Source: Cellulosilyticum sp. I15G10I2 (GTDB lineage Bacteria > Bacillota > Clostridia > Lachnospirales > Cellulosilyticaceae). Taken from it: a DNA stretch of 64,000 nucleotides. A model generated the notes under the pieces. It was not told where the DNA came from. It did not search any database and saw only the letters and a list, made by a program, of their open reading frames with translations. The DNA lies in NCBI RefSeq assembly GCF_900095725.1, contig NZ_FMMP01000009.1, positions 1 through 64,000 on the forward strand, read 5' to 3'. Positions 42,477-53,189 of this stretch are shown here, piece by piece (position 1 is the stretch's first letter; every line of letters starts with the position of its first letter). Both the position numbers and the translations under genes were made by a program.

Positions 42477-42884
42477 TTACACTCTTCTACGTTTTGGTGG
42501 ACGGCATCCATTATGTGGTACAGGAGTTACATCTTTAATTAATGTTACTTCTAAACCTGCTGTTTGAAGTGCTCTTATAGCTGCTTCTCTGCCGGATCCT
42601 GGGCCTTTAACCATAACTTCTACTGATTTTAAACCGTGTTCCATTGCTGCTTTTGCAGCTGTTTCTGCTGCCATTTGTGCTGCATAAGGTGTTGATTTTC
42701 TTGATCCTCTAAAACCAAGACCCCCTGCGCTAGCCCATGAAAGAGCATTGCCATTTGTATCAGTTAATGTAACCATTGTATTATTAAAAGTAGACTGAAT
42801 GTGTGCTACTCCTCGTTCTACATGTTTTCTATCGCGACGTCTTCTGGTTGTACCCTTTTTTGCCGCTTTCTTTGCAACTGCCAT
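42477..42884 (-). CDS. rpsK: 30S ribosomal protein S11
   Basis: A 135-residue uS11: [60 protein letters not shown] and the basic end [10 protein letters not shown]. Forms part of the platform near the E site with S18 and S21. Tightly packed between rpsM and rpsD. Confidence 0.98.
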   Translation of the reverse strand: MAVAKKAAKKGTTRRRRDRKHVERGVAHIQSTFNNTMVTLTDTNGNALSWASAGGLGFRGSRKSTPYAAQMAAETAAKAAMEHGLKSVEVMVKGPGSGREAAIRALQTAGLEVTLIKDVTPVPHNGCRPPKRRRV

Positions 42885-42907
42885 GAGATCTTAACCTCCT
42901 TTATTTA

Positions 42908-43276
42908 CTATTTCTTTTTATTTGCAACTGTTTTCTTAGGACCTTTGCGTGTACGCGCATTTGTTTTTGTTTTTTGTCCTCTTACTGGAAGTCCGCGTCT
43001 ATGACGAATACCTCTATAGCATCCAATTTCCATTAACCTTTTAATATTTAAGGCGATTTCACGACGAAGATCACCCTCAACAATTTTAGTTTTGTCGATA
43101 AGTTCACGAATTTTAGCTACTTGCTCATCAGTTAAGTCCTTAACACGTGTATCTAAATCTATTCCAGCTTGTTCTAGAATCTCGCGAGAAGTTGGACGTC
43201 CTATACCATATACATAAGTAAGTCCGATTTCTACACGTTTGTTTTTTGGTAAATCTACACCTGCAATACGTGCCAT
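42908..43276 (-). CDS. rpsM: 30S ribosomal protein S13
   Basis: A 122-residue uS13: [34 protein letters not shown], and the C-terminal [20 protein letters not shown] tail that contacts tRNAs. The ATG at 43276 follows AGGAGGTGCAAACAAGA; an in-frame GTG at 43288 lies within the ribosome binding site and is rejected. A gap of about 160 bases separates it from rpmJ and may hold an extra promoter. Confidence 0.97.
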   Translation of the reverse strand: MARIAGVDLPKNKRVEIGLTYVYGIGRPTSREILEQAGIDLDTRVKDLTDEQVAKIRELIDKTKIVEGDLRREIALNIKRLMEIGCYRGIRHRRGLPVRGQKTKTNARTRKGPKKTVANKKK

Positions 43277-43435
43277 TCTTGTTTGCACCTCCTAAAGATT
43301 AAATATATATTAATACAGCATAAATGACTATGCCGCAGCCGCTTTAAGTCACAACTTCACAAAATATTATTATATATTATATTTACTTGTAAATCAAGAT
43401 TTATAATAAACCATATTTTGTTATGCTAAAACGTA

Positions 43436-43549
43436 TTAGCCTTGTTTTTGTTTGTGCTTTGGATTCTCACAGATAACGCAAACACGACCTTTTCTTTTGA
43501 TTATTTTACACTTTTCGCATATCTTTTTTACAGATGGGCGTACTTTCAT
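43436..43549 (-). CDS. rpmJ: 50S ribosomal protein L36, zinc form
   Basis: A 37-residue bL36 ([20 protein letters not shown], then [17 protein letters not shown]). The C11-x2-C14-x12-C27-x4-H zinc site is intact, so this is the C+ form used when zinc is sufficient. Located between infA and rpsM in the usual order. Confidence 0.96.
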   Translation of the reverse strand: MKVRPSVKKICEKCKIIKRKGRVCVICENPKHKQKQG

Positions 43550-43576
43550 TTTCTGCTCTCCTTTCTTTTATACCAT

Positions 43577-43795
43577 TTATTTAGAACGCCATATAATTCG
43601 TCCTTTGGTTAAATCATACGGAGAAAGTTCAATAGTTACTTTATCACCAGGTAATACCCTGATGAAATTCATACGTAGTTTTCCTGAGATATGACCAAGA
43701 ACAATATGTCCTCCTTCAATCTCAACTTTAAACATTGCATTTGGTAACTTTTCGATCACCGTTCCTTCTACTTCTATTACATCACCTTTAGCCAA
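43577..43795 (-). CDS. infA: Translation initiation factor IF-1
   Basis: A 72-residue S1-like OB-fold protein that occupies the A site of the 30S subunit during initiation. [40 protein letters not shown] and [17 protein letters not shown] are canonical. Lies between the KOW-domain gene and rpmJ. Confidence 0.97.
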   Translation of the reverse strand: MAKGDVIEVEGTVIEKLPNAMFKVEIEGGHIVLGHISGKLRMNFIRVLPGDKVTIELSPYDLTKGRIIWRSK

Positions 43796-43811
43796 GTTAC
43801 AAACCTCCTCA

Positions 43812-44090
43812 TTACACAGAAGATTGCCCTATATACTCTTTTAGAGCTTTCCTAACATCATTGTTTGTTAAGCGATTCTCTTCTATTATTTTTTGTTTTA
43901 TCCATTCAATAATTGTATTTGTTTTTTGAACATGCTTTTTCTTTTTTAGTTTAGGATTATCAACTTTGCGTAATTTTCCGTCACTTAGGTAAACATATTC
44001 TTCTTCTACGCTTACGACTATAAATGGTTTCCCTTGATCACGTCCGCATTTTGAGAAAACAACCTGCCCTACCTCATACTCGCTATTCAT
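43812..44090 (-). CDS. KOW-domain RNA-binding protein (L14e/L6e/L27e-like)
   Basis: A 92-residue protein with an N-terminal KOW motif ([39 protein letters not shown]) and a basic linker. It belongs to a small Firmicutes family found between map and infA, probably ribosome- or rRNA-associated. The exact binding site is unknown to me. Spacing of 12 and 16 bases to its neighbours shows operon membership. Confidence 0.85.
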   Translation of the reverse strand: MNSEYEVGQVVFSKCGRDQGKPFIVVSVEEEYVYLSDGKLRKVDNPKLKKKKHVQKTNTIIEWIKQKIIEENRLTNNDVRKALKEYIGQSSV

Positions 44091-44102
44091 TTAATCACCT
44101 CA

Positions 44103-44861
44103 TTACTTACTGCTTTGTAATGTAAGTATTTCTGGAATATCATTGGTAATAACCACAGTATTTTCATAATGTGCAGATGGCATCCCATCTCTTGTTACGA
44201 ACGTCCAATCATCTTCTAGTACTCTTACTTGCCACGTACCCATATTAACCATAGGTTCTATAGCGAGCACCATACCTTTTTGAAGTTTTGGTCCTCTTCC
44301 AGGTGTCTTGTAGTTTGGAACTTGTGGTTCTTCGTGCAATTCTCTTCCTATCCCATGCCCAACTAAATCTCTTACTACCGAAAATCCATTAGTTTCAACA
44401 TAAGTTTGTATTGCAACAGATATCTGTCCTAGATGATTGCCTGGTTTTGCATATTTTAAACCTTCAAAAAAGCTCTGTTTCGTAACTTCTATCAGTTTTA
44501 ATATCTCAGGGGATACATCTCCGACAGTATAAGATCTTGCAGCATCTGAGTGATATCCTTTGTAGTATACCCCAAGGTCCACGCTCACTAAATCACCTTG
44601 TTTTAACTTGCGTTTACCTGGAATCCCGTGTACAACTTCTTCATTAATAGAAATACAAGCTGATGCTGGGTATCCACAATAACCTTTAAAAGATGGCAGT
44701 GCATGTTTACTTGTTATAAACGTTTCTGCAATAGCATCTAACTCTTTGGTTGTAATACCTTCTTGTACTGCTTTACCCACTAGTTCGTGAGCCTCTATTA
44801 ATATATGCGCTGCCTCTTTCATTAAACTTATTTCCATATCAGATTTAATGGGGATTGGCAT
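44103..44861 (-). CDS. map: Methionine aminopeptidase, type I
   Basis: A 252-residue type Ia enzyme that removes the initiator methionine from new proteins. Metal-ligand and catalytic residues sit in VVHGIPGKRKLKQGDLVSVD (His, Asp), YHSDAARSYTVGD, DLVGHGIGRELHEEPQVPNY, LAIEPMVNMG and HYENTVVIT. Next to adk, as in most Firmicutes, with one base between the genes. Confidence 0.97.
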   Translation of the reverse strand: MPIPIKSDMEISLMKEAAHILIEAHELVGKAVQEGITTKELDAIAETFITSKHALPSFKGYCGYPASACISINEEVVHGIPGKRKLKQGDLVSVDLGVYYKGYHSDAARSYTVGDVSPEILKLIEVTKQSFFEGLKYAKPGNHLGQISVAIQTYVETNGFSVVRDLVGHGIGRELHEEPQVPNYKTPGRGPKLQKGMVLAIEPMVNMGTWQVRVLEDDWTFVTRDGMPSAHYENTVVITNDIPEILTLQSSK

Positions 44862-44862
44862 C

Positions 44863-45510
44863 CTAATTCACTCCTAATGCTTTCTTTACTGCTGCACGTA
44901 CTTCTTCCACTGTACCTACTCCATGAACATCAAGAACTTTGCCTTGAGCTTTGTAGTGTGCAATAAGTGGTTCTGTTTGTGCATGATAGATTTCTAATCT
45001 TTTTTTAACTGTTTCTTCTTTATCATCTTCTCTTTGGACTAGATTTGTGCTGCATGCGTTACATATGCCTGCTATGTCTTCTTTTTTACTTATCTTATGA
45101 TAAGAAGCGCCGCAGCTTGGGCAAACAGTTCTACCAGCCATACGATCAACAATAAGTTCATCGGGTACCTCTACATTAACAACGTAATCTATTGGTATAT
45201 TTAAGTCTGCAAGCATAGCATCTAATGCTTCTGCTTGTGGAATGGTTCTTGGAAATCCATCAAAAATCATGCCATTTTTACAGTCATCTTGTGTAATTCT
45301 GCTTTTTACAAGTTCTATAACAAGAGAATCTGGTACGAGTTGACCTTGATCCATATAAGCTTTTGCTTGTTTGCCTAAGTCTGTGTTGTTAGAGATATGT
45401 TCTCTAAAAATATTGCCTGTCGAGATACATGGAATATCATATAATTTTGTAAGCATTTCTGCTTGAGTCCCTTTACCTGCTCCTGGCGCTCCGAGTAATA
45501 TCAATCTCAT
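44863..45510 (-). CDS. adk: Adenylate kinase, zinc-lid form
   Basis: A 215-residue adenylate kinase (ATP + AMP to 2 ADP). P-loop LGAPGAGKGTQAEML, AMP site DGFPRTIPQAEAL, and a LID with a four-Cys zinc site (CPSCGASYHK and CNAC), the Gram-positive long form. Located between secY and map. Confidence 0.98.
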   Translation of the reverse strand: MRLILLGAPGAGKGTQAEMLTKLYDIPCISTGNIFREHISNNTDLGKQAKAYMDQGQLVPDSLVIELVKSRITQDDCKNGMIFDGFPRTIPQAEALDAMLADLNIPIDYVVNVEVPDELIVDRMAGRTVCPSCGASYHKISKKEDIAGICNACSTNLVQREDDKEETVKKRLEIYHAQTEPLIAHYKAQGKVLDVHGVGTVEEVRAAVKKALGVN

Positions 45511-45530
45511 TACGGCAACCTCCTATCTTC

Positions 45531-46799
45531 TTATAAAAATCCTTTATAATGTCTCATTAACATCTGTGATTCCATTTGTTTAAGTGTTTCTAATGCAACA
45601 CCAACAATAATGAGAAGTGATGTTCCTGAAAACGCTACTTGCACGTTTAATGTATATTCAAATACGAGTGGAATAACTGCAAGTATTGCTAAAAAGATAG
45701 CTCCAAGTAGTGTGATACGAGATGCAACATCTGATAAATAATCTGATGTTGGTTTCCCTGGTCTTATACCGGGTATAAATCCGCCACCTTTTTTCATGTT
45801 AGATGCAATTTCCATTGGATTAAATGCAATAGTTGAATAGAAGAAAGCAAATGCAAATATAAGTACTACATAGATTACTGTTCCTACTGGATGTGTCCAT
45901 CTTAAAAATCTAAGTACTGTACCCCATATTTCATTTGTTGTTCCCCCAAATAAATTAGTAACAATTTCTGGGAAATTCATAATAGACATTGCAAAGATAA
46001 TTGGCAATACCCCTGCTAAGTTGACTTTAATAGGAATATGTTGTGATTGTCCGCCATAAACTTTACGTCCAGCAGTACGTTTTGCATACTGTACTGCAAT
46101 TCTTCTTTCTCCTTGAGCCATTAATACAACAAAACCTATTACGAGTATAAATAATAATACGATTATTGTTGGTATTAAATAACCATGTGTCTGGAATAAT
46201 ACGATGAAGTTTTGTGGAAGTCTAGAAATAATATTAATAAAGATAATAAGTGATATACCATTTCCTATGCCTTTTTGCGTAATTTGTTCCCCTATCCACA
46301 TCACGAGCATTGAACCTGCTACAAATGAGATAACAACTACCACAAATGTCCATATTGTATTATCTACAAGTACACTTGGTTGCTGTCTGCTAAGTGTAAG
46401 CGTTGTTGCTGATGATTGAATTAAGGCAAGGGCTAATGTTACATAACGTGTATATTTGTTAATTTTCTTTCTGCCTTGCTCCCCTTCTTTTGCGAGCTCC
46501 TCAAGCTTAGTTATTGCAATTTGTAAAAGCTGCATAATAATGCTTGCTGTAATATATGGCCCTACTCCAAAAGCGAAAAGTGCCATGGTTTTAAATGCTC
46601 CACCTGTTATAACATCCATTAGATTCAAAACATTCCCCGCGTTTTGATTCATCATAGCTATAACTGCATCTGTATTAATTCCTGGTACCGTAATATGTGC
46701 ACCTATTCTTACAATAAGAAACATCCAAAGTGTGAAAATAATTTTTTTGCGTAGTTCTGGCACTCTCCATGCATTTTTAAGAGTTTTGAATAAATCCAC
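45531..46799 (-). CDS. secY: Protein translocase subunit SecY
   Basis: A 422-residue SecY with ten helices, the channel of the Sec translocon in the cytoplasmic membrane. Recognisable segments: RIGAHITVPGINTDAV near the N-terminus, GIGNGISLIIFINIISRLPQ in the middle, IPIKVNLAGVLPIIFAMSIM, and the C-terminal MRHYKGFL. rplO ends one base upstream of its start, as is usual. Confidence 0.98.
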   Translation of the reverse strand: MDLFKTLKNAWRVPELRKKIIFTLWMFLIVRIGAHITVPGINTDAVIAMMNQNAGNVLNLMDVITGGAFKTMALFAFGVGPYITASIIMQLLQIAITKLEELAKEGEQGRKKINKYTRYVTLALALIQSSATTLTLSRQQPSVLVDNTIWTFVVVVISFVAGSMLVMWIGEQITQKGIGNGISLIIFINIISRLPQNFIVLFQTHGYLIPTIIVLLFILVIGFVVLMAQGERRIAVQYAKRTAGRKVYGGQSQHIPIKVNLAGVLPIIFAMSIMNFPEIVTNLFGGTTNEIWGTVLRFLRWTHPVGTVIYVVLIFAFAFFYSTIAFNPMEIASNMKKGGGFIPGIRPGKPTSDYLSDVASRITLLGAIFLAILAVIPLVFEYTLNVQVAFSGTSLLIIVGVALETLKQMESQMLMRHYKGFL

Positions 46800-47243
46800 C
46801 TACATCACCTCTTCTATTTTTCCACCCACAGCTTCAATTTTCTCTTTAGCACCTGCACTAAATGCATTTGCTTTAACAGTTAATTTCTTTGTTAGATCAC
46901 CTTTCCCAAGAATTTTAACCCCATCTCTTGGATTTTTGATGATTCCAGCTTCTATCATAGCTTCAACTGTTACTACAGCGCCATCTTCAAAGCGATTTAA
47001 TAAATCTACATTAATACCTACTATTTCTAAACTATTACGGTTTGTAAAACCACGTTTTGGAAGTCTTCTGTATAAAGGCATTTGCCCCCCTTCAAAACCT
47101 GGTCTAACACCACCGCCAGTTCTAGAATTTTGTCCTTTATGTCCTCTTCCCGCTGTTTTTCCGTTTCCTGAACCATGTCCACGGCCTACACGGAAAGAAT
47201 CTCTTTTTGAACCTTCTACTGGTCTTAATTCATTTAAATTCAT
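46800..47243 (-). CDS. rplO: 50S ribosomal protein L15
   Basis: A 147-residue uL15: [40 protein letters not shown] with the Gly/Arg/Lys-rich N-terminal extension that threads through 23S rRNA, then RLPKRGFTN and [20 protein letters not shown]. The ATG at 47243 follows AGGAGGTGCAAGGAAGC; the frame runs further to 47255. Confidence 0.97.
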   Translation of the reverse strand: MNLNELRPVEGSKRDSFRVGRGHGSGNGKTAGRGHKGQNSRTGGGVRPGFEGGQMPLYRRLPKRGFTNRNSLEIVGINVDLLNRFEDGAVVTVEAMIEAGIIKNPRDGVKILGKGDLTKKLTVKANAFSAGAKEKIEAVGGKIEEVM

Positions 47244-47277
47244 GCTTCCTTGCACCTCCTTCTCTTTAAGCCTTTTA

Positions 47278-47463
47278 TTACTCGCTTATTGCTTCTACTT
47301 TTACTAAATGTCTAACTTGATCTACCATCCCACGAATTGCTGTATTATCTTCGTGTATATTTGAACTATTGATCTTTCTTAACCCGAGCGCTTCTACAGT
47401 TTTTTTATGTTTTGGAATTGCCCCGATTGTGGATCTTACTAATGTTACTTTAATTTTAGCCAC
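47278..47463 (-). CDS. rpmD: 50S ribosomal protein L30
   Basis: A 61-residue uL30: [20 protein letters not shown] and [20 protein letters not shown]. It lies between rpsE and rplO with 14 bases to rpsE. Confidence 0.97.
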   Translation of the reverse strand: MAKIKVTLVRSTIGAIPKHKKTVEALGLRKINSSNIHEDNTAIRGMVDQVRHLVKVEAISE

Positions 47464-47477
47464 TTGAACATTCCTCC

Positions 47478-47990
47478 TTATCCTAGAAGCTCTTCTACTG
47501 TTTTTCCACGAAGTTTAGCAACTTCTGCTGGTGTTTTGAGTGAAGCAAGTGCTTCAATTGTTGCATGTACTACATTTTTCTTATTGTTAGAACCAAGAGA
47601 TTTCGTTCTAATATTACGAACGCCTGCAAGTTCAAGTACAGCACGTGCTGGACCTCCTGCAATAACTCCTGTACCTTCTTTAGCTGGTTTAAGAAGTACT
47701 CTTGCACTTCCAAATTCACCAACGAATTCATGATAAACGCTGTCTGCGTCATTTCTTTCAATATAAATTAAGTTCTTTTTAGCATCTTGAATAGCTTTCT
47801 CAATAGCGTTTGGAATTTCCATTGCTTTACCAAGTCCAACGCCAACGTGACCATTTCCATCTCCAACTACTACTAAAGCAGAGAAACGGAAAGTACGACC
47901 ACCTTTTACAACTTTTGTTACACGTTTAATCGTAACAACTTTTTCCTGAAGATCTAATGTACTAGGATCAATATTTAGCTTTTTAGCCAC
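47478..47990 (-). CDS. rpsE: 30S ribosomal protein S5
   Basis: A 170-residue uS5: [60 protein letters not shown] and [20 protein letters not shown]. The wild-type KGGR loop, where spectinomycin-resistance changes usually occur, is intact. Confidence 0.98.
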   Translation of the reverse strand: MAKKLNIDPSTLDLQEKVVTIKRVTKVVKGGRTFRFSALVVVGDGNGHVGVGLGKAMEIPNAIEKAIQDAKKNLIYIERNDADSVYHEFVGEFGSARVLLKPAKEGTGVIAGGPARAVLELAGVRNIRTKSLGSNNKKNVVHATIEALASLKTPAEVAKLRGKTVEELLG

Positions 47991-48007
47991 CGTATGTCCC
48001 TCCTTTA

Positions 48008-48376
48008 CTAGAATTGTAATCCAGCAGCGCGAGCTGCATCTGCTAATGCTTTTACTCTACCATGGTATAAGAATCCTCCACGGTCAAAAACAACTTCATT
48101 AATACCTTTAGCAAGGGCTTTTTTTGCAACTGCTTCGCCAACAGCTTTTGCTGCATCAACATTTGATGTAGCTTCTAAGGCTTTAGCAAGCTCTTTTTCA
48201 ACAGTAGAAGCCGATACTAATGTACTACCTTTTGTATCATCTATAATCTGAGCATAAATGTGTTTTTCACTTCTATATACTGCAAGTCTTGGTCTCTCAG
48301 TAGTTCCTTGAAGCTTATTACGCATTTTCATATGCTTTTTTACACGAATTTTACTACGTGATGCTTTAGTTATCAT
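48008..48376 (-). CDS. rplR: 50S ribosomal protein L18
   Basis: A 122-residue uL18, which binds 5S rRNA with L5. [40 protein letters not shown] and [20 protein letters not shown] are canonical. Confidence 0.98.
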   Translation of the reverse strand: MITKASRSKIRVKKHMKMRNKLQGTTERPRLAVYRSEKHIYAQIIDDTKGSTLVSASTVEKELAKALEATSNVDAAKAVGEAVAKKALAKGINEVVFDRGGFLYHGRVKALADAARAAGLQF

Positions 48377-48397
48377 TCTTATTTCACCCCTTTACTC

Positions 48398-48937
48398 TTA
48401 TTTTTTACCTGTTTTACCTTCTTTACGTCTGATTATTTCATCAACGTACTTAATACCTTTGCCTTTGTATGGCTCTGGCGGACGTTTAGTTCTGATCTCA
48501 GCCGCAAATTGTCCAACATGTTCTTTGTTAATACCTGAAATAGTAATTTTATTACCTTCAACTACTGATGTGATTCCTTCTGGATCTTCCATTTCAACTG
48601 GGTGAGAGTATCCTAATGAAAGAACTAATTTCTTGCCTTGTTTCGCTGCTCTATATCCAACACCATTGATTTCTAACACTTTATTGAAGCCATTTGTCAC
48701 ACCTTCAACCATGTTTGAAACAAGTGTTCTTGTTAATCCATGAAGTGATCTGTTTCTTTTTAAATCGTTTGGTCTTGTAACTAAGACCTGATTATCTTCA
48801 AGTGTAATATTCATTGCACTATCGAATGTTCTTGTAAGTGTTCCTTTTGGCCCTTTAACTGTTACTACATTGCCTTCAGCTTTTGTAACAGTAACACCTG
48901 CTGGAACCTCGATTGGTAATTTACCAATACGTGACAT
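48398..48937 (-). CDS. rplF: 50S ribosomal protein L6
   Basis: A 179-residue uL6 with its two related halves: [32 protein letters not shown], then [20 protein letters not shown] and [20 protein letters not shown] near the sarcin-ricin loop contact. Confidence 0.98.
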   Translation of the reverse strand: MSRIGKLPIEVPAGVTVTKAEGNVVTVKGPKGTLTRTFDSAMNITLEDNQVLVTRPNDLKRNRSLHGLTRTLVSNMVEGVTNGFNKVLEINGVGYRAAKQGKKLVLSLGYSHPVEMEDPEGITSVVEGNKITISGINKEHVGQFAAEIRTKRPPEPYKGKGIKYVDEIIRRKEGKTGKK

Positions 48938-48967
48938 GGTCGCACCTCCTTAAACTTTTTATCTTTA

Positions 48968-49369
48968 TTACCAAATAAACGCGATAACTTCTCCGCCTAC
49001 GCCAAGTTTTCTAGCGTCTTTGTCAGTAATTACACCTTTACTTGTTGAAATAATTGCTGTTCCAAGTCCACCTAATACTTTTGGTAAGTTATCAGTGTCT
49101 GCGTATACACGAAGACCTGGTTTAGAAATTTTCTTTAAACCTGAAATTACTTTTTGATTTTTATCTTTGCCATATTTTAAAGTTACACGAATAGTTCCTT
49201 TAACGCCATCTTCTATAACTTCGTATCCTTTAATATATCCCTCATTTAAAAGAATTTCAGAAATTGCTTTTTTCATTTTTGATGCAGGAACTTCAACAAT
49301 ATCATGTTTTGCAACATTTGCATTTCTGATTCTTGTAAGCATATCTGCAATAGGATCGCTCATTGTCAT
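48968..49369 (-). CDS. rpsH: 30S ribosomal protein S8
   Basis: A 133-residue uS8: [40 protein letters not shown] and [20 protein letters not shown]. Binds helix 21 of 16S rRNA and in other bacteria represses the spc genes. An ATG two codons later (49363) is an alternative start. Confidence 0.98.
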   Translation of the reverse strand: MTMSDPIADMLTRIRNANVAKHDIVEVPASKMKKAISEILLNEGYIKGYEVIEDGVKGTIRVTLKYGKDKNQKVISGLKKISKPGLRVYADTDNLPKVLGGLGTAIISTSKGVITDKDARKLGVGGEVIAFIW

Positions 49370-49391
49370 TTTATTTGCCTCCTTTCCATTA

Positions 49392-49577
49392 TTACCAGCT
49401 TGCTTTTTTAACGCCTGGAATCTGACCTTTATATGCTAATTCTCTAAAACATATACGACATATACCAAATTTTCTTATATATGCATGCGGACGTCCACAA
49501 ATACGACATCTTGTATATTCTTGAGTTGAAAATTTAGCGGTTTTTTGTTGCTTAACTTTCATAGATGTTTTTGCCAC
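49392..49577 (-). CDS. rpsN: 30S ribosomal protein S14, type Z
   Basis: A 61-residue zinc-binding uS14: [20 protein letters not shown] and [20 protein letters not shown] supply the four Cys ligands; it ends GVKKASW. The short Z type is typical of Gram-positives. Confidence 0.98.
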   Translation of the reverse strand: MAKTSMKVKQQKTAKFSTQEYTRCRICGRPHAYIRKFGICRICFRELAYKGQIPGVKKASW

Positions 49578-49591
49578 TTTGCTTACCCTCC

Positions 49592-50131
49592 TTATTTTTG
49601 AAATGGCATTCCAAATTGTGTCAAGAGCTCACGTGCTTCTTCATCTGTTTGAGCTGTTGTTACAATAATGACGTCCATACCACGAACTTTATCGATTTTG
49701 TCGTACTCAATTTCCGGGAAAATAAGTTGTTCTTTAATACCTAATGCATAGTTACCACGACCATCAAATGCAGTAGCGCTGATACCACGGAAGTCACGTA
49801 CACGTGGAAGTGCTAAGTTTACTAAACGATCAAGAAATTCATACATTTTTTTACCGCGAAGTGTTACTTTACATCCGATTGGCATCCCTTCACGAAGTTT
49901 AAATGCCGCTACAGATTTTTTAGCTTTAGTAATAACTGGTTTTTGTCCTGATACAGTTTGCATATCACTTACAGCACTCTCTAATACTTTCGCATTATCT
50001 TTTGCTTCACCAACACCCATGTTAATTACTATTTTTTCGATTTTTGGAACTTGTAATTGATTTTTATAATTAAATTTTTGAGTCATGGCACTCATGATCT
50101 CAGTATTATATATCTCTTTTAATCTACTCAT
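49592..50131 (-). CDS. rplE: 50S ribosomal protein L5
   Basis: A 179-residue uL5 that contacts 5S rRNA and the P-site t[63 protein letters not shown] and [20 protein letters not shown]. Confidence 0.98.
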   Translation of the reverse strand: MSRLKEIYNTEIMSAMTQKFNYKNQLQVPKIEKIVINMGVGEAKDNAKVLESAVSDMQTVSGQKPVITKAKKSVAAFKLREGMPIGCKVTLRGKKMYEFLDRLVNLALPRVRDFRGISATAFDGRGNYALGIKEQLIFPEIEYDKIDKVRGMDVIIVTTAQTDEEARELLTQFGMPFQK

Positions 50132-50154
50132 AGCCTATTACCTCCTTTCGCCTA

Positions 50155-50466
50155 TTAGTCAATCACGAAACGGTCTTTGTTTACGATCGCTACGCGAACT
50201 TTTTTACCGTCGTTTATTTGTACGCCTAAACGGGCTGGTTTTCCATTGTGCACATACATAACGTTAGAAATGTGTACAGGTGCTTCTCTTTGAATTAATC
50301 CGCCTTGACCAGCTGCATTTGGTTTTTGGTGCTTAGTAATCATGTTGCACCCATCTACAACCACACGACCATTTTTGCGGTCAATAAAATTAACATTACC
50401 TTCTTTACCTTTGTCTTTGCCAGCGATGATTATTACTCTGTCGCCTTTTTTAAGTTTAGTTTTCAC
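50155..50466 (-). CDS. rplX: 50S ribosomal protein L24
   Basis: A 103-residue uL24 with a KOW motif: KLKKGDRVIIIAGKDKGKEG, VVDGCNMITKHQKPNAAGQG, REAPVHISNVMYV. The start is GTG at 50466 behind AGGAGGTGCAAATA; the frame is open to 50499, but that would overlap rplN and include the ribosome binding site. Confidence 0.96.
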   Translation of the reverse strand: MKTKLKKGDRVIIIAGKDKGKEGNVNFIDRKNGRVVVDGCNMITKHQKPNAAGQGGLIQREAPVHISNVMYVHNGKPARLGVQINDGKKVRVAIVNKDRFVID

Positions 50467-50479
50467 TATTTGCACCTCC

Positions 50480-50848
50480 TTATAAAACTTCTGGAGCAAG
50501 TGATAAGATTTTTGTGTATTTCTTTTCTCTTAACTCTCTTGCTACTGGTCCAAAAATACGTGTTCCTCTTGGGTTTTTATCTTCTTTTATGATAACAGCT
50601 GCATTTTCATCAAATTTAATGTATGAACCGTCAGCTCTTCTTACACCTTTTTTAGTACGTACGATAACAGCTTTAACAACGTCACCTTTTTTAACAACGC
50701 CGCCTGGTGTTGCATCTTTAACCGCAGCAACGATAACATCACCAATACTGCCGTATCTTCTGGTAGAACCACCTAATACACGAATGCAAAGTAATTCTTT
50801 TGCTCCTGTATTATCAGCTACTCTTAATCTACTTTCTTGTTGGATCAT
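50480..50848 (-). CDS. rplN: 50S ribosomal protein L14
   Basis: A 122-residue uL14: [60 protein letters not shown] and [20 protein letters not shown]. Every diagnostic block of the family is present. Confidence 0.98.
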   Translation of the reverse strand: MIQQESRLRVADNTGAKELLCIRVLGGSTRRYGSIGDVIVAAVKDATPGGVVKKGDVVKAVIVRTKKGVRRADGSYIKFDENAAVIIKEDKNPRGTRIFGPVARELREKKYTKILSLAPEVL

Positions 50849-50879
50849 GAGAAGTGACCTCCTTTCAAGATTACTAATA

Positions 50880-51137
50880 CTATTTTGCTTTTTCTACAAT
50901 TTCAACAAGTCTAAAACGTTTTGACTTAGATAGTGGTCTTGTTTCCATTACTCTAACTTTATCGCCGATTTGACACTCATTGTTTTCATCATGAGCATGT
51001 AATTTATAAGTTCTTTTTACGATTTTACCGTAAAGAGGATGTTTTACATTGTTTACTACTGCAACAGTAATCGTTTTATCCATTTTATTGCTTACAACGT
51101 TACCCATTAATACTTTTCGCATATTTCTTTCTGACAC
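50880..51137 (-). CDS. rpsQ: 30S ribosomal protein S17
   Basis: An 85-residue uS17: [60 protein letters not shown]. The start codon is GTG after AGGAGGCTAAGTC. Confidence 0.97.
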   Translation of the reverse strand: MSERNMRKVLMGNVVSNKMDKTITVAVVNNVKHPLYGKIVKRTYKLHAHDENNECQIGDKVRVMETRPLSKSKRFRLVEIVEKAK

Positions 51138-51155
51138 GACTTAGCCTCCTCTCTA

Positions 51156-51359
51156 TTACACAGTTGCTTTTTGTGTAATAATAGTTTGAATACGTGCGAT
51201 ATTCTTTCTTACTTCTTTAATTCTTGCTGTATTATCGAGTTGATTGGTAGCATTTTGAAATCTTAAGTTAAAAAGTTCTTTTTTCGCATTCACCAACTCA
51301 ACGTTTAGCTCTTCAGATGTTTTTGTTATTAATTCTTCTAAGAATGCTCTACTCTTCAC
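51156..51359 (-). CDS. rpmC: 50S ribosomal protein L29
   Basis: A 67-residue uL29 ([38 protein letters not shown]). The gene starts inside the last codons of rplP. The GTG at 51359 has AGGTGAT as ribosome binding site; ATG 51365 is an alternative that lies too close to it. The overlap implies translational coupling. Confidence 0.95.
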   Translation of the reverse strand: MKSRAFLEELITKTSEELNVELVNAKKELFNLRFQNATNQLDNTARIKEVRKNIARIQTIITQKATV

Positions 51360-51789
51360 TACCATCACCTGCCATTTCTTGTTCAGCACGAGATACTATC
51401 TTGCATTTCATAGGTAATTTGTGAACTGCAAGTCTTAACGCTTCTCTAGCTGTTTCTTCTGCTACACCTGATAATTCAAACATTACTCTACCTGGTTTAA
51501 CTACTGCTACCCAATACTCAGGTGAACCTTTACCAGAACCCATACGTGTTTCTGCTGGTTTAGCTGTTACTGGTTTATCTGGGAATATTTTAATCCATAC
51601 TTTACCACCACGTTTGATATAACGTGTCATCGCAATACGGGCAGCTTCGATTTGGTTTGATTTTACCCATGCTGGTTCCATTGCAACAATACCAAAATCA
51701 CCATAAGTAATTTTATTTCCACGGGTAGCTTTACCTGTCATACGTCCACGGAATTGTTTGCGACGCTTTACTCTTTTAGGCATTAACAT
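51349..51789 (-). CDS. rplP: 50S ribosomal protein L16
   Basis: A 146-residue uL16: [60 protein letters not shown]. The first base is shared with the rpsC stop codon (TAATG). Confidence 0.98.
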   Translation of the reverse strand: MLMPKRVKRRKQFRGRMTGKATRGNKITYGDFGIVAMEPAWVKSNQIEAARIAMTRYIKRGGKVWIKIFPDKPVTAKPAETRMGSGKGSPEYWVAVVKPGRVMFELSGVAEETAREALRLAVHKLPMKCKIVSRAEQEMAGDGSEE

Positions 51790-52448
51790 TAGTTAGCGCT
51801 CCCTTCCTTTTTAACTTTTTGTGGAAGTACCTCTCCTTTGTATATCCACACTTTAACACCGATCTTACCGTAAGTTGTATCTGCTTCTGCAAATCCATAT
51901 TCAATATCCGCTCTTAATGTCTGGAGTGGAATAGTGCCATCTGAATAATGCTCTGTACGTGCCATTTCTGCTCCGCCTAAACGACCTGAGCATTGAACTT
52001 TAATACCTTTTGCTCCAGCTTTGAATGATTTACCCATAGCTTGTTTCATCGCACGACGGAATGAAACACGGTTTTCAAGTTGAAGTGCAATATTTTCAGC
52101 AACGAGTTGTGCACATGCTTCTGGACGCTTTACTTCAACAATGTTGATTGCAACTTTGTTTGCCGTAAGCTTTTCTACTTGCTTACGAAGCTCATCAATA
52201 GATGATCCACCCTTACCAATTACGATCCCTGGTTTAGATGTATGAACGTGGATTCTAACACGTTTAGACATTCTTTCAATTTCAATTTTGTCTATGCCAG
52301 CTGAATATAATTTTTTCTTAATGAATTTTCTGATTTTATTATCTTCTACTAGGTTATTAGCAAAGTCTTTTTTATCTGCATACCATCTGGCATCCCAACC
52401 TTTGATAACACCTACTCTTAATCCATGAGGATTGACTTTTTGGCCCAT
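51789..52448 (-). CDS. rpsC: 30S ribosomal protein S3
   Basis: A 219-residue uS3: [22 protein letters not shown]-domain [20 protein letters not shown], and [20 protein letters not shown]-type segment (here [20 protein letters not shown]). It lines the mRNA entry channel. Confidence 0.98.
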   Translation of the reverse strand: MGQKVNPHGLRVGVIKGWDARWYADKKDFANNLVEDNKIRKFIKKKLYSAGIDKIEIERMSKRVRIHVHTSKPGIVIGKGGSSIDELRKQVEKLTANKVAINIVEVKRPEACAQLVAENIALQLENRVSFRRAMKQAMGKSFKAGAKGIKVQCSGRLGGAEMARTEHYSDGTIPLQTLRADIEYGFAEADTTYGKIGVKVWIYKGEVLPQKVKKEGSAN

Positions 52449-52459
52449 ACCTAACCTCC

Positions 52460-52846
52460 TTATCTTTCATTTAGTACCACTGTAATGTGGCTTGTTTGTT
52501 TGTCGATTCTATAAGCACGACCTTGAGCACGTGGACGAATTCTTTTAAGTGTTGGCCCTTTAGTAGAAAAGGCTTCTTCAACAAATAAGTTAGCTGTCTC
52601 CATACTATTATTATGCTCAGCATTTGCTACAGCTGATTTTACTAATTTTTCTATAATACGTGCACCGTATCTTGGTGTGTATGCTAAGATTGCAAGTGCA
52701 GTATTAACATCTTTTCCTTTGATTTGGTTAAGCACGATATTTGCCTTAGTACTAGATAAACGTACAAATGTTACTTTTGCTTTTGGTCTTGAGTCTTTTT
52801 GAGCATTTCTCTCTTTTTTGATCTGGCTTCTATGTCCTTTTGCCAT
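52460..52846 (-). CDS. rplV: 50S ribosomal protein L22
   Basis: A 128-residue uL22: [60 protein letters not shown]. The hairpin loop that lines the exit tunnel has ordinary length. The N-terminus carries a basic extension ([20 protein letters not shown]). Confidence 0.97.
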   Translation of the reverse strand: MAKGHRSQIKKERNAQKDSRPKAKVTFVRLSSTKANIVLNQIKGKDVNTALAILAYTPRYGARIIEKLVKSAVANAEHNNSMETANLFVEEAFSTKGPTLKRIRPRAQGRAYRIDKQTSHITVVLNER

Positions 52847-52876
52847 TTTTAAAGACCTCCTTCCGTAAATAATTAA

Positions 52877-53161
52877 TTAACGAACTCTTGATTTCTTTTC
52901 TGCATCTTTACCATGACCACGGTAAGTTCTTGTTAATGCAAATTCACCTAATTTATGTCCTACCATATCTTCTGTTACAAAAACTGGAACATGTTTTCTT
53001 CCGTCATGTACAGCGATAGTATGTCCTACCATGCTAGGGAATATTGTTGAACGACGTGACCATGATTTGATTACTTTTTTCTCATCCGCTGCGTTCATTT
53101 CATCTATTTTCTTTAATAAATGTTTATCAGCAAATGGTCCTTTTTTGATGGAACGAGCCAT
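52877..53161 (-). CDS. rpsS: 30S ribosomal protein S19
   Basis: A 94-residue uS19: [66 protein letters not shown]. Follows rplB by 28 bases. Confidence 0.98.
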   Translation of the reverse strand: MARSIKKGPFADKHLLKKIDEMNAADEKKVIKSWSRRSTIFPSMVGHTIAVHDGRKHVPVFVTEDMVGHKLGEFALTRTYRGHGKDAEKKSRVR

Positions 53162-53189
53162 TAATGATGCCTCCCTTCACTACTTTACA